Shown here piece by piece: positions 53,639-63,563 of a stretch of DNA of 64,000 nucleotides. A program made the translations under genes and the position numbers. This stretch comes from Myxococcus eversor. Lineage in GTDB: Bacteria; Myxococcota; Myxococcia; Myxococcales; Myxococcaceae. Numbering within the stretch: the stretch's first letter is position 1; every line of letters starts with the position of its first letter. Below the pieces are notes generated by a model that saw nothing but the letters and a program-made list of their open reading frames with translations, was not told the origin of the DNA and did not search any database. The stretch lies in the NCBI RefSeq assembly GCF_010894455.1, contig NZ_JAAIXY010000006.1, forward strand, positions 310,001 through 374,000, read 5' to 3'.

Positions 53639-55492
53639 ATGTTTCGAATGCGTCGTTTTCTGGTGATGGGTAGCACCGCGTGCCTGGCGCTGTTGTCGGG
53701 ATGCACGTCCACCCCCCGAGAAGAGCAGATCGCGAACTTCGGTCGCACCGCTCGGGGACTCGGCGACGCGACGCGGCTGACCCAGAAGGAGTGGGCCACC
53801 TATCAGGATGACCAGCGATACCTGCACGGCATCGCCAGGCCCGACGTCCGCATCCGCCTGAACCTGGCGGACCCCGCGCAGTACCGCTTCGCGCTGGCGC
53901 GCCTCAAGCTCGCGGGCAAGACGCCCCAGAACTCGCCGTACCTGTTCGAGGCCCTGGAGCAGCGACACCGGGAGCATGTCGCGCAAGGCCACGCACCGGG
54001 GCTGCTCCCGCCCGAGGGGCGCGACCTGGCACCGTCCGCCGAAATCAAGGAGGTTCATGCCTTCGACCAGGCCAACGCGGGTGAGGGCACCAAGGAAGCC
54101 AACGACGGCTCCGTCACCGCCACCTCCACCATCCCCGGGGGCTCCTACTACACCTATACGGACGCCAACTTCACGGACGTGACAGGGTATCCGCTGAGCG
54201 CGCTCGCCTGGGTCGAGGAGTTCGACGGGGGTGAGCACCTGACGGCCTCCGCGGAGGCCAACCTGGCGCTCACGCGGCTGGGGCGCTACCGCGTCTCCAC
54301 CTACAAGGTCGAGGACTCCGAGGACGGGTTCAAGGACTCGTATCTCTTCTCCGAGTTCGGCACGCCCCCTGGGACCACCTCCATCCGGCCCGGGGTGTCG
54401 CCCGCCACCATCTACGCCCCCGTGGACACGGTCCTCAATGACAACCTCATCTCCGTGTGCCTCAACCGCACCTGGACCCAGGACTGCGACTACGACCTGA
54501 CGGGCACGCCCCAGGCCATCAAGATGCCCTTGAAGGGGGAAATCGTCCTCACGACGCCCGAGCACGTCTTCGACCAGGCGAAGATCAACCAGTTCAAGAC
54601 CGACCTGGCCGCCGGCATGGCGACCTACGACGTGGGGCACCTCAGGCTCATCCTCACCAACGCCGGAGGCGGCTGCGATGTGACGGATGGGAACCTCATC
54701 GAGGCGAAGATGGGGCAGTTCTGGAACCGGACCGCCCTGAGCGCGGACAAGAAGACCTTCTCCTGGGACCTGACGGGCGCCTACGCCGCCTTCTTCGATG
54801 ACGGCTGCCGTCAGGTGCAGGACGACGTGAAGCTGACGCTGAAGATCGTCATCCCCATCACGGATGCGAACAACTTGACGTACCAGACCTCCGTCACGTT
54901 GACCAATGAGGACCTCCCCAGGCTGGCGAAGAGCTTCAAGCCCATCACCGTCACGAACAGTTGCCTGGCCGCGGGAACCGAAATCGAACTGGCCGCCGGC
55001 AAGACGGCGCCGGTGGAGGCCCTGAAGGCTGGAGACCGGGTGCTCAACCCGCATCAGCCGTCGCTCACCGTCATGGACACGGCCATCGGCACGGAGACCG
55101 TTCCCATGGTGCGCATCCGCAGCGAGGCCGGCCGCAGCCTGCTGATGACGGAGATGCACCCCATCCAGGTCATGGCGCGCGGCATGGTCCAGGCCAGGGC
55201 CCTGAAGAAGGGCGACGTGGTCCTGACCAAGGCGGGCCCCAGCAAGCTCGTGGAGGTCAGCCGCGAGCCGTACGCCGGCAAGGTGTACAACGTGAAGGTC
55301 GGCTCGGACACGGAGAAGCTGGCGCTCGGCGCGGACCAGACCGTCGTGTATGCCAATGGCTTCGTCGTGGGCGACGGCCAGATTCAGCGGAAGTACGAGT
55401 CCATCGCGATGACCCGCAAGAACCCCAACGTCCTGGCCACGTTGCCGGGCAAGTGGCACCGCGACTACCAACTGGCCGCCAGGCGCAAGTAG
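53639..55492 (+). CDS. Lipoprotein with C-terminal Hint (hedgehog/intein-like) self-cleaving domain
   Basis: A 617-residue lipoprotein (lipobox LLSGC). Residues about 30-440 are a novel module with a Gly/Thr/Tyr-rich beta domain. Residues 442-590 form a Hint domain: Cys442 after Asn-Ser (SCLAAGTEIELAAGK), a block-B TEMHP at 504-508 with His507, DVVLTKAGPSKLVEV, and VVYANGFVVGD near the end. No C-extein Asn/Cys splice junction is visible, so it should cleave itself before Cys442 rather than splice. GGAGGAGG ribosome-binding site. It follows the subtilase gene by 29 bases. Confidence 0.85.
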   Translation: MFRMRRFLVMGSTACLALLSGCTSTPREEQIANFGRTARGLGDATRLTQKEWATYQDDQRYLHGIARPDVRIRLNLADPAQYRFALARLKLAGKTPQNSPYLFEALEQRHREHVAQGHAPGLLPPEGRDLAPSAEIKEVHAFDQANAGEGTKEANDGSVTATSTIPGGSYYTYTDANFTDVTGYPLSALAWVEEFDGGEHLTASAEANLALTRLGRYRVSTYKVEDSEDGFKDSYLFSEFGTPPGTTSIRPGVSPATIYAPVDTVLNDNLISVCLNRTWTQDCDYDLTGTPQAIKMPLKGEIVLTTPEHVFDQAKINQFKTDLAAGMATYDVGHLRLILTNAGGGCDVTDGNLIEAKMGQFWNRTALSADKKTFSWDLTGAYAAFFDDGCRQVQDDVKLTLKIVIPITDANNLTYQTSVTLTNEDLPRLAKSFKPITVTNSCLAAGTEIELAAGKTAPVEALKAGDRVLNPHQPSLTVMDTAIGTETVPMVRIRSEAGRSLLMTEMHPIQVMARGMVQARALKKGDVVLTKAGPSKLVEVSREPYAGKVYNVKVGSDTEKLALGADQTVVYANGFVVGDGQIQRKYESIAMTRKNPNVLATLPGKWHRDYQLAARRK

Positions 55493-55560
55493 AGGCCCCC
55501 CCACGGGGCGCTCCACGGCTGAGCGCCTCGCTCCAGGCTGAAGACACATCCCCAGATGGC

Positions 55561-55592
55561 CGGCCACCTGGTGTGAGACCACCGGGTGGCCG
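55561..55592 (+). terminator. Strong 13-bp stem-loop after Hint gene
   Basis: Bases 55561-55573 and 55580-55592 pair over 13 positions with one G-U pair and a six-base loop. It lies 68 bases after the Hint stop and 69 bases before the next start. No U tract follows. It may end the subtilase-Hint transcript or protect its 3' end. Confidence 0.5.
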
Positions 55593-55661
55593 TGCCCGTT
55601 GTCGCCCACTGAATGACGCAGTCGACCGGCCCTACCCGCTCAACGCACCGGAGTGAACCTG

Positions 55662-58600
55662 ATGCAGACGCGCACCGTTCTCCTGCTCCCGCTCGTCGTC
55701 GCGATGTCCGTGGCGTGTGGTGACGCCAGCCTCCCCGAGCCCCAACCGCCACCGCGGCACGCCAAGGCCTTGCGCGCGGAGCCCGACCTGGAGCGCCAGC
55801 GCATCGCGAGCCGGTATCTGGTGCGGCCCTCAACAGGAGCCACGCTCGCCACCTTCACCGAAATGGCCACGGCGCTCGACCTTCCCGCGGGCTCCCTGGT
55901 CAGCGGGCAGCTGACCACCCCCGCCGCCGAGGCCGCGGTGGTCCTGCCCAACTTCGGGGATATCCTGCCCCGGAAGGGCAACTCCCTGGTCGTCCTGAGC
56001 ACCGGCTACGTCAACGACCGCGTCCGGGTGCCCGAGCCAGGCACTGACTTCGCGCCGCCAGGAACCGCTGGCGACGTCGTCACCCTCCGCCTCACGTTCA
56101 ACGTCCGGCCGGGCATGACCCGCCTGTCCTTCGACTACCGCTTCCTGAGCGCCGAATCCCCTGACTTCATCGGCAGCCTGTACAACGACCAGTTCACCGC
56201 GCAGGTGACGGAAGGGCAAGGACTCCCACGGCTGATTGAACAGACGTCGGTGAACAGCGCCCACTTCTTCGATGCCTCCAAGACGCGCGCGGGCAACACC
56301 CAGTTCGACTCGCTGCTCGCGGACGACCCGTCCGGCGTCGACTACTTCCCGGTCACCTATCCGCACGGCACCCAGGTCTACCCCGACGCGGGCATCACCG
56401 ACTTCAAGACCGTCAACGTCGCCATCTCGGGTGGAGGTCAGGTCACGCTCGTGTTCGAGATTCGCGACCTCGAGGATGGAATCCTCGACTCCACGGTGGT
56501 CATCGACAACATCGCCTTCTCGAGCCTGGAGGTGATTGATCCCAACCCCATCCTCATTGATACACACCATGAGACGGTGGAGACCAACCTGCCCCGGCTC
56601 GCCGCACTCGGCACCGCGGCGAGCTCGGTCGCCGCCGACGGCGCGACCATCGTCCTGCTGCGCGCCAGACTCCCCGGCCCCGGCTCCATGGTCTTCAAGC
56701 TGGGCGACACCCAGATTCCCGCGAACGGGGGGCTCGGCGCGGTGGGCAGCACCGCCGCTCCCACCAACATCGTCACCGTGCCTGTCCAGCAAATCTCCAC
56801 GGGACAATACTACGCCTTTGCCTTGTACACGGCGCCGGAGGACTTCAACCGCCCCGGGCTGCCTGCTCCCGGTGACACCAAGAGCTCCCAGCGGACGGTG
56901 GGCCTCGCCACGACGTACACCCCGGTCAGCGGCGCCAGCTTCGCGGACACGCACGAGCTCATCGTGGTCCGGCCACCCGTGGTCGCCATTCATGACATCT
57001 GGTCGAACTGTGAGTTCTGGGAGTGGAACGCGGGAATCTCCCGTGAGGACTACCTCGACGTGACCTGTGCGGACTATTCGGCGACCAACTCGGAAAGCAT
57101 CGACTCACCCGCGAACAGGAATGTCTTCGCGAATACGGTGAGAGAGGCCCTGCTGGAGATGCGCCTGAAGGGCACCGCGGTGACCCGTGTGGACACACTC
57201 GCCCATGGCATGGGCGGAGTGATGGTTCGCCGGTACGCCAGGTGGACCAACTACAAGAACGCACTGAACTTCGGAAAGGGAGATCTCAACCGCATCATCT
57301 ACCTGAACACCCCCCATGGGGGCTCGCGCATGGCGAATGCCATGGTTGACCTCCGCAACAACATGAAGCTCGTCTTCCCCAACGAGTGGCAGACGGTCGT
57401 CAATGATCTGGAAAAGAACTTCCAGATCTCCATCGGCGCCGCCGACGCGGGCGCCGATGCGGGACCGCTCGCCATCGATGACCTGCAGCTCAACAACCCC
57501 ATCCTTGTCGCTGACGCGGGACCGACCGTGATTCCCTCTCACGTCCTGGTGACTCGCAATGCCATGAACCTCGAGAGGCCCCAGGCACGGGGGCTCGTCT
57601 TCGACAAGCTCAAGGTGTTGTACGACAAGATGGAGAAGTACCATCCGCTGACGGACGACCTCCTGCCTCCGGCGTACTGGAATCTCATCATGCGCGCCAA
57701 CATCGAGAGACTCCCCGCCAGCAATGTCCAGCCCAGCAGGCTGTTCTGCAACCAGGACTTTGACCTGTTCGCCTCCGAGATGGACCAACGGGGGGGAGCC
57801 TCCGATGCGGGGACGACGACCTTCCAGATGAGCGCCACCGCCCTGGACCTGGAGCATTTCAAGGCGCCCAGCAACGCCGCGGTCACCACGCGAATCATCC
57901 AGTTGCTCAACAGTCCCATCAATGGCGGTTCCTTCGACCCTTCACTCCCCGCCCCCAGCGCCCCCCCCCTGTGCACGGGCGGAGGAGGCGGCAGCGTCGC
58001 ATTGCTTTCCGACGAGGGCCCCGACCCCGAGTGGTTCGAGCCCTCCCAGGCCCAGACAAGGCCCGATGAGCCGCCAGCACCGCGTGGTCCGAGCGTGCTC
58101 GCGGGTGGCATCCGCATTGTTTCGCCTGCCCCAGGAACCCCAGTGAGCCCAGGCGGCACGGTGAACGTGGTTCTGGAGGGCACGGGCGGCTTCGTCCCCA
58201 TGGTGGCCTATGTCATGGGTGCGGGAAAGGCGGTCATCATCGAACAGGCCCCCTTCACCACCTCATTCCAGATTCCGGCCCATGCCATCGGCTCGCTGTC
58301 GTTGGCTGTCACCGCCATCAGCGCGCAAAGACAGATGGTGAGCGCGGAAGCCGTCGTCCTTCCCATCGTCTCATCGGCGCAACTGACCTCCATGTCCGTC
58401 ACCAATGGAGACGGCGTCATTCATGGGCCCGGGTCGACCCGCCACCTGGGAGTCACCGGCCTCTACAGTGACGGCGTCCAACGGAACATCACCGCCCAGG
58501 CGCTGGGAACCTTGTACTCGTCTTCGAATGACGGCATCGCCACGGTGACCACCGCGGGCGTCGTCACCGGCAGGGCCCCAGGCATCGCCACCATCGTGGT

Positions 58601-59420
58601 CCGCAACGCGGATGTGACCACGAGCATCTCCGTGACGGTCCTGGAGGCGCCTGTCGCGAACTGTCTCCAGGTCCGCCTCAATGACTACAACCTCTTCGTG
58701 CTCGAGGACTACAAACAGGGCATCGATGTCGGAGGACGAATCGCGGCCGGCGGCAGCATCTTCCTGAAGGACTTCCGGGTGGGCTGGAAGCTGCCGGACA
58801 CCGACACCGACAACATCCTGGTGGCGGGCATCAACCTGAACCTGAACAATGGCACCGTCTGGGGTGATGCCAGGTACGGAGGCCAGCTCATCCCTCAAGG
58901 AACCCTCAGCATCCAGCGCGGCTCCGCGAGTCGTGGCACGCCCGTCGACTTCGCCGCCAGAGGCGCCGCCCTGCGCACGCTCTCCACCCGCCTGGCCGCC
59001 CTTCCCGTTCAGGGCACCACCACCGTGGAGAGCTGGGGCGGAATCCTGCTGCGTGGCACCCACCCCAAGGTGAATGTCTTCTGGGTCGAGGCAGAGAGCT
59101 TCACGAACGCGACGCTGCTTTCCGTCGAAGCGCCCGTGAACTCGCTCGCCATCATCAACGTCCGGGGGACCTCCGCCCGCTTCAGCAACTTTGGCCATGT
59201 CTTCAGCGGCGGCATCGACGAGAGCGGAATCCTCTTCAACTTTCCGCAGGCCACCTCACTCACCGCATTTGACTATGGTTTCTACGGAACAGTCCTTGCA
59301 CCAAATGCACACGTCAGCTTCAATGCCGGAAGCTGGGTCGGCGGCATGTACGCTCGCTCACTGGCAGGCAATGCCGTAGGCCATATCAACCGGCTGCGGG
59401 ACACGGATATCTGCCAGTGA
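55662..59420 (+). CDS. Surface lipoprotein adhesin with pseudo-lipase and choice-of-anchor A domains
   Basis: A 1252-residue lipoprotein (lipobox SVAC). Residues 60-290 are a choice-of-anchor L-like beta domain. Residues 430-700 are a lipase-like alpha/beta-hydrolase (VVAIHDIWSNCEFWEW, VDTLAHGMGGVMVRRYAR, YLNTPHGGSRMA), but the nucleophile elbow reads AHGMGG, so Ser is Gly516, and HG of the oxyanion loop is HD. Near 905-985 is a Big_2 Ig-like domain. The C-terminal 240 residues (VRLNDYNLFVLEDY, VGGRIAAGGSI, VLAPNAHVSFNAGSWVGGMY) are a choice-of-anchor A adhesin domain. ATG 55662 has a GGAG site eight bases upstream; GTG 55653 is possible. Confidence 0.8.
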   Translation: MQTRTVLLLPLVVAMSVACGDASLPEPQPPPRHAKALRAEPDLERQRIASRYLVRPSTGATLATFTEMATALDLPAGSLVSGQLTTPAAEAAVVLPNFGDILPRKGNSLVVLSTGYVNDRVRVPEPGTDFAPPGTAGDVVTLRLTFNVRPGMTRLSFDYRFLSAESPDFIGSLYNDQFTAQVTEGQGLPRLIEQTSVNSAHFFDASKTRAGNTQFDSLLADDPSGVDYFPVTYPHGTQVYPDAGITDFKTVNVAISGGGQVTLVFEIRDLEDGILDSTVVIDNIAFSSLEVIDPNPILIDTHHETVETNLPRLAALGTAASSVAADGATIVLLRARLPGPGSMVFKLGDTQIPANGGLGAVGSTAAPTNIVTVPVQQISTGQYYAFALYTAPEDFNRPGLPAPGDTKSSQRTVGLATTYTPVSGASFADTHELIVVRPPVVAIHDIWSNCEFWEWNAGISREDYLDVTCADYSATNSESIDSPANRNVFANTVREALLEMRLKGTAVTRVDTLAHGMGGVMVRRYARWTNYKNALNFGKGDLNRIIYLNTPHGGSRMANAMVDLRNNMKLVFPNEWQTVVNDLEKNFQISIGAADAGADAGPLAIDDLQLNNPILVADAGPTVIPSHVLVTRNAMNLERPQARGLVFDKLKVLYDKMEKYHPLTDDLLPPAYWNLIMRANIERLPASNVQPSRLFCNQDFDLFASEMDQRGGASDAGTTTFQMSATALDLEHFKAPSNAAVTTRIIQLLNSPINGGSFDPSLPAPSAPPLCTGGGGGSVALLSDEGPDPEWFEPSQAQTRPDEPPAPRGPSVLAGGIRIVSPAPGTPVSPGGTVNVVLEGTGGFVPMVAYVMGAGKAVIIEQAPFTTSFQIPAHAIGSLSLAVTAISAQRQMVSAEAVVLPIVSSAQLTSMSVTNGDGVIHGPGSTRHLGVTGLYSDGVQRNITAQALGTLYSSSNDGIATVTTAGVVTGRAPGIATIVVRNADVTTSISVTVLEAPVANCLQVRLNDYNLFVLEDYKQGIDVGGRIAAGGSIFLKDFRVGWKLPDTDTDNILVAGINLNLNNGTVWGDARYGGQLIPQGTLSIQRGSASRGTPVDFAARGAALRTLSTRLAALPVQGTTTVESWGGILLRGTHPKVNVFWVEAESFTNATLLSVEAPVNSLAIINVRGTSARFSNFGHVFSGGIDESGILFNFPQATSLTAFDYGFYGTVLAPNAHVSFNAGSWVGGMYARSLAGNAVGHINRLRDTDICQ

Positions 59421-59468
59421 CAGTTGGAGTCCCCTCGTGGGACCGGTGCAAACCCGTGGGGGGGTCAA

Positions 59469-62400
59469 GTGCCCAAGAGTCCTAGAAGCCGTGCGTCCGC
59501 CATCGTGTTGACCCTGGCCTTCCTCGGCGGGTGCGCGGTGGAGCCACCCACGGGCAGCACTCCCGACCTGGATGCACAGGTCGGAAAGTCCTCACACGCT
59601 CCGCATGCCGTGACAGTCGTGTCGCGGGATGCGGAGCGCGGAGTTCCCACCATGCTCTGGGCGGAGCGGAGTGACACGGCGGGCCTGGGACACCGTCATG
59701 ACACGCCCGAAGCCGCGGCCCGCGCCTACCTTGAGCAACAGGCGCAAGTGTATGGACTTTCCCCCGCGGACCTGGAAGCCGCGTATGTCCATCAGGTCCA
59801 TGATGTGGGCCGGGGTGGAATCATCGTCTTCTTCCGGCAGCGCGTCGCGGGACTGGAGGTGGCTCGCACGGAGCTGAAGGTGCTCATGACGAGAGACCTG
59901 GAGCTGGTGGCGCTCACCGGGAACCTGCATCACGGCGTGGACCAGGTGCTGAAGGACGCGCGTTTCAGGCATCCCCCCTCCGAGGCGGTGTTGAAGGCCC
60001 TGGGAGACTCCCATGGGCTGTCGCTCGCGGGAGAGGTCAGACAAGTGGGGCTGACGCGTCCCGGGCAGCCCCTCTTCGAGGTGGCGTCCGGCGGCGCCCT
60101 CCAGCACACCGGCATCGCCCTGGTGACGCCCGCCCGCGTCACGCCGCTCTACCACCCCGTGGCCGGCCAGCTGGTTCCCGCCTACGCGGTGGATATCCTC
60201 TCCAGGCGCGCCGGGGACGCGCGCCTCCATGGCGACGCCTACGTGATTCACGCGGACACCGGCGAGGTGCTCCTGCGCGAGGACCGGACCGCGAGTGACG
60301 CCTATACCTATCGGGTCTGGGCCGACGCGGAGGGGACTCCGCTGGATGGCCCCCAGGTCGACTTCACGCCGCATCCCACGGGCATTCCCGACGGTGTCGA
60401 GCCCGGCTTCACGTCGCCTCGCCAGGTCACCGTGGAGGGACGCCCCTCCCCTGGCTCCGGCGAAGTCGCCCCGTGGCTACCGCCAGGAGCGACCTTCACC
60501 TCCGGCAACAACGTGCGCGCCTATGCCGACCACTTCGACCCGGACGGCTACACCGACGGCCGGGACACACGCGCCCTGGTGACACCGGGCACCCGGGACT
60601 TCCCGCATGTGTATGACACCAACGCAGGTCCGCTGAGCAGCTCGACGCAGGCCGCCGCCTCGGTGGCGCAGCTTTTCTACACCACCAACTGGCTCCACGA
60701 TTATTTCCACGACTCGGGCTTCGACGAGGCCGCGGGCAATGCCCAGGACGTCAATCAAGGGCCGTTGGGGGAGGCCGGAGATGCGCTCCTGGCGGAGACC
60801 CAGAACCAGGAGCGGGAGGTGGCACGTCCGCGCAACCGGGCGGTCGCCTATGTCCCTCGGGACGGGCTCTCTCCCCGGCTGGAGTTCTCGGTCTGGGCAA
60901 CCTCGGAGACCCGCTCGTTCAACACCTCGGGGGGGCCCTACGAGACAGGCAAGGCGGAGTTCGGCGCACAGGACTTCAACCTGCTCGAGCTCCCGCTGGT
61001 GCTCGCCGTGGACAGTGGAAATCCGACGGCCGACGCCTGCGAGCCGCTCCAGAACGACGTCGTCGGCGCCATCGTCCTGGCCGACCGGGGCACCTGCCTC
61101 TACGAACTGAAGGCGGTGAACGCCCAGAATGCCCAGGCCGCGGGGCTCATCATCATCAATCACACGCCCGGCGAGCCCCCGCCGGAGATGTTCGACGTGG
61201 ACGCGACGCTCACCGCCACCATCCCCGTCCTCTCCGTCACCTACGAAACCGGCCTGGCGCTCAAGGAGCTGCTCACCCGGGGCACGCTCTCGGGCACCAT
61301 GTCTCGCGCCACGCTTCCCGAGCGGGATGCCTCGCTCGACAACACCATCGTGGCGCACGAGTGGGGGCATGTGATGTCCCGCCGCCTCATCGACTGCACC
61401 ACGCCCCAATGCCGGGCCATGGGCGAGGGCTGGAGCGACTTCCTGGCCCTGCACCTGATGGTTCGGGAAGGGGACGATGCCGATGGCACCTATGCCATTG
61501 GCGGCTATGCCGCGCAGTTCCTCGGTGACAGCACCTACTACGGCGTCCGCCGGTCCCCCTACTCGCGAGACCTCACGAAGAACGGGTTCCGGTTCCGCCA
61601 CCTCGCCAATGGCGTGGCGCTGCCCGACCAACCCTACCTGCGTGACAATGGCCTGGAGAACTCGCAGATGCACAACGCGGGGGAGGTCTGGGCCTCCCTG
61701 CTCTTCGACGCGTATCAAGCCCTGCTCGAGGAGACGCGAGGAAGCGCGCCTCGCATCGCCTCCTTCGACGAGGCCCGGCGGCGCATGGCCGACTACGTCG
61801 TCACCAGCATGAAGACGGCGCCCATGGACGTCACCTTCACGCAGCAGCGAGACGCGCTGCTCATGGCCGCCATTTCGAATGATGACCCCCGGGACATGCA
61901 GGTGCTGGCCCACGCTTTCGCGCGTCGCGGGGCGGGCACCTGCGCCGTGTCACCTCCCTACGACTCCGAGGAGTTCACCGAGGTCGTCGAGGACGGCCGG
62001 GCCCACTCGAACCTGCGGCTGGAGTCCGTGGAGGTGAAGGACGGCGCGCGCTCGTGCGACCAGGATGGGCTGCTCGACGCCTCGGAGCAGGGCATCGTCG
62101 AGGTCGTCCTCTGGAACCACGGTCCGGTCGCGTCGACGGATGGGACCCTGCGCATCTCCAGCGCTGACGCCACGCTGTCGTTCCCCGAGGGGACCACGTT
62201 CCCCATCGGTCGGGTGGAGCCATTCAAATCCACCTCGGTGGCCATCCCCATCGCGCTCGCTTCGACGCGGGTGGGCTCCCGCGTCGGGAACTACACGCTC
62301 GTCCTGGAGAGCGCCGAGGCTTGCGAGCCGCGCGTCGAGCAGCCGCGCTCCGTGCTGACCCACTACGACCTGGCGCCTTCCCACCTGGACAAGGTCGAGG

Positions 62401-63467
62401 GCCTTCGCACGCCGTGGCGCACCGAAGTGCTGGGAGGTCGGCCCACGCAGGCGTGGCGCGTCGTGGACTCGCCCATCCACAACGGCGAGAAGGTCTGGTT
62501 CGCGGCGGACCACTACGACTTCGCGGACACGGTGCTGGAGTCACCCACGCTGGTCATCCCATCGGGGACACCGTTCTCCCTGAGCTTCGAGCACCGCCAT
62601 TGGTTCGACTTCAGGAGGGACGCGAGGACCGGCGCCTTCGAATACTGGAACGGTGGAGTCATCGAGTTCCTCCAGGCCCCCGGCAAGACGTGGACGGATG
62701 TCTCGAGCCTCATCGACGTCGGCTACAGGGGACCGCTTGAATCCGGGACGGGCAACCCGCTGGGAGGCAGCCCCGCCTACGCCGGGCAGAACAAGGACTG
62801 GCCCGGGAGCGAAAAGGTCACCCTGGACTTCGGCACGAAGCTGAGCGGAAACGTGAAGTTCCGCTTCCGCCTGGGGTCCGCCGTGGTCTTCGAGGCGCAT
62901 GGGTGGGAGATCGACAACATCACCGTGCAGGGCACCGAGAGTCCGCCCTTCTTCGCGCGAGTCGAGGAGACCACGGGCCCATGCCTACCGCGCGCCTTCG
63001 CTGGAGAAGACCAGAGCGTCCTCGGCGGCGCCCCGGTGGAGCTCGACGGCTCTCTGAGCTCCGACGTGGGCCTCGCGCCCCTCGCCTTCTCCTGGCGACA
63101 ACTGTCCGGCCCCCCAGTGGCCCTTCAAGGCGCGAACACCAAGAGGCCGGGCTTCACGGCCCCCACCGTGGCACAAGTGATGGAGTTGGAGTTCGAGCTG
63201 ACCGTCAGCGTCGCGGATGTCACCGCCACCGACCTGGTGAGAATCACGGCGCGCCCCAAGGCCACGGAGGAACCCGACGCAGGCACTCCCGACGCGGGCC
63301 CCCTCCCCGACGCGGGTGAACCGGACGCGGGGACCGACAAGTCTTTCGGACGTCCGGGGATGCACTCCGGCTGCACCAGCTTCGGAGGCGGAGGCGCGGG
63401 CCTCGCGTGGCCCCTGGGACTGCTCGGCGCGCTGCTGCTCACGGCCCGGCGCCGACGCCGGAATTGA
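59469..63467 (+). CDS. M36 (fungalysin) metalloprotease with PA, PKD and MYXO-CTERM domains
   Basis: A 1332-residue surface protease. A lipobox (LAFLGGC) ends the leader, then a fungalysin propeptide (EAAARAYLEQQAQVYGLSPA). The M36 catalytic domain holds the zinc site HEWGH (630-634) and the third ligand in GEGWSD (Glu653). A protease-associated domain (EPLQNDVVGAIVLADRGTCL) is inserted before it. Then come an Ig-like tail, a jelly-roll domain, a PKD/REJ-like domain (AGEDQSVLGGAPVELDGSLS), a DAG-rich linker and a MYXO-CTERM signal (Cys1302, hydrophobic stretch, Arg cluster). GTG 59469 is chosen over TTG 59424. Confidence 0.88.
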   Translation: MPKSPRSRASAIVLTLAFLGGCAVEPPTGSTPDLDAQVGKSSHAPHAVTVVSRDAERGVPTMLWAERSDTAGLGHRHDTPEAAARAYLEQQAQVYGLSPADLEAAYVHQVHDVGRGGIIVFFRQRVAGLEVARTELKVLMTRDLELVALTGNLHHGVDQVLKDARFRHPPSEAVLKALGDSHGLSLAGEVRQVGLTRPGQPLFEVASGGALQHTGIALVTPARVTPLYHPVAGQLVPAYAVDILSRRAGDARLHGDAYVIHADTGEVLLREDRTASDAYTYRVWADAEGTPLDGPQVDFTPHPTGIPDGVEPGFTSPRQVTVEGRPSPGSGEVAPWLPPGATFTSGNNVRAYADHFDPDGYTDGRDTRALVTPGTRDFPHVYDTNAGPLSSSTQAAASVAQLFYTTNWLHDYFHDSGFDEAAGNAQDVNQGPLGEAGDALLAETQNQEREVARPRNRAVAYVPRDGLSPRLEFSVWATSETRSFNTSGGPYETGKAEFGAQDFNLLELPLVLAVDSGNPTADACEPLQNDVVGAIVLADRGTCLYELKAVNAQNAQAAGLIIINHTPGEPPPEMFDVDATLTATIPVLSVTYETGLALKELLTRGTLSGTMSRATLPERDASLDNTIVAHEWGHVMSRRLIDCTTPQCRAMGEGWSDFLALHLMVREGDDADGTYAIGGYAAQFLGDSTYYGVRRSPYSRDLTKNGFRFRHLANGVALPDQPYLRDNGLENSQMHNAGEVWASLLFDAYQALLEETRGSAPRIASFDEARRRMADYVVTSMKTAPMDVTFTQQRDALLMAAISNDDPRDMQVLAHAFARRGAGTCAVSPPYDSEEFTEVVEDGRAHSNLRLESVEVKDGARSCDQDGLLDASEQGIVEVVLWNHGPVASTDGTLRISSADATLSFPEGTTFPIGRVEPFKSTSVAIPIALASTRVGSRVGNYTLVLESAEACEPRVEQPRSVLTHYDLAPSHLDKVEGLRTPWRTEVLGGRPTQAWRVVDSPIHNGEKVWFAADHYDFADTVLESPTLVIPSGTPFSLSFEHRHWFDFRRDARTGAFEYWNGGVIEFLQAPGKTWTDVSSLIDVGYRGPLESGTGNPLGGSPAYAGQNKDWPGSEKVTLDFGTKLSGNVKFRFRLGSAVVFEAHGWEIDNITVQGTESPPFFARVEETTGPCLPRAFAGEDQSVLGGAPVELDGSLSSDVGLAPLAFSWRQLSGPPVALQGANTKRPGFTAPTVAQVMELEFELTVSVADVTATDLVRITARPKATEEPDAGTPDAGPLPDAGEPDAGTDKSFGRPGMHSGCTSFGGGGAGLAWPLGLLGALLLTARRRRRN

Positions 63468-63563
63468 CGACGGGGTGGAGCAGCCGGGCAGGCAGGCTCG
63501 GGAAAAACCAGAGCCGCCAGTTGGGCAGGGGCACGGGTGTCCACTACACTCGCTCCCCGCCCC

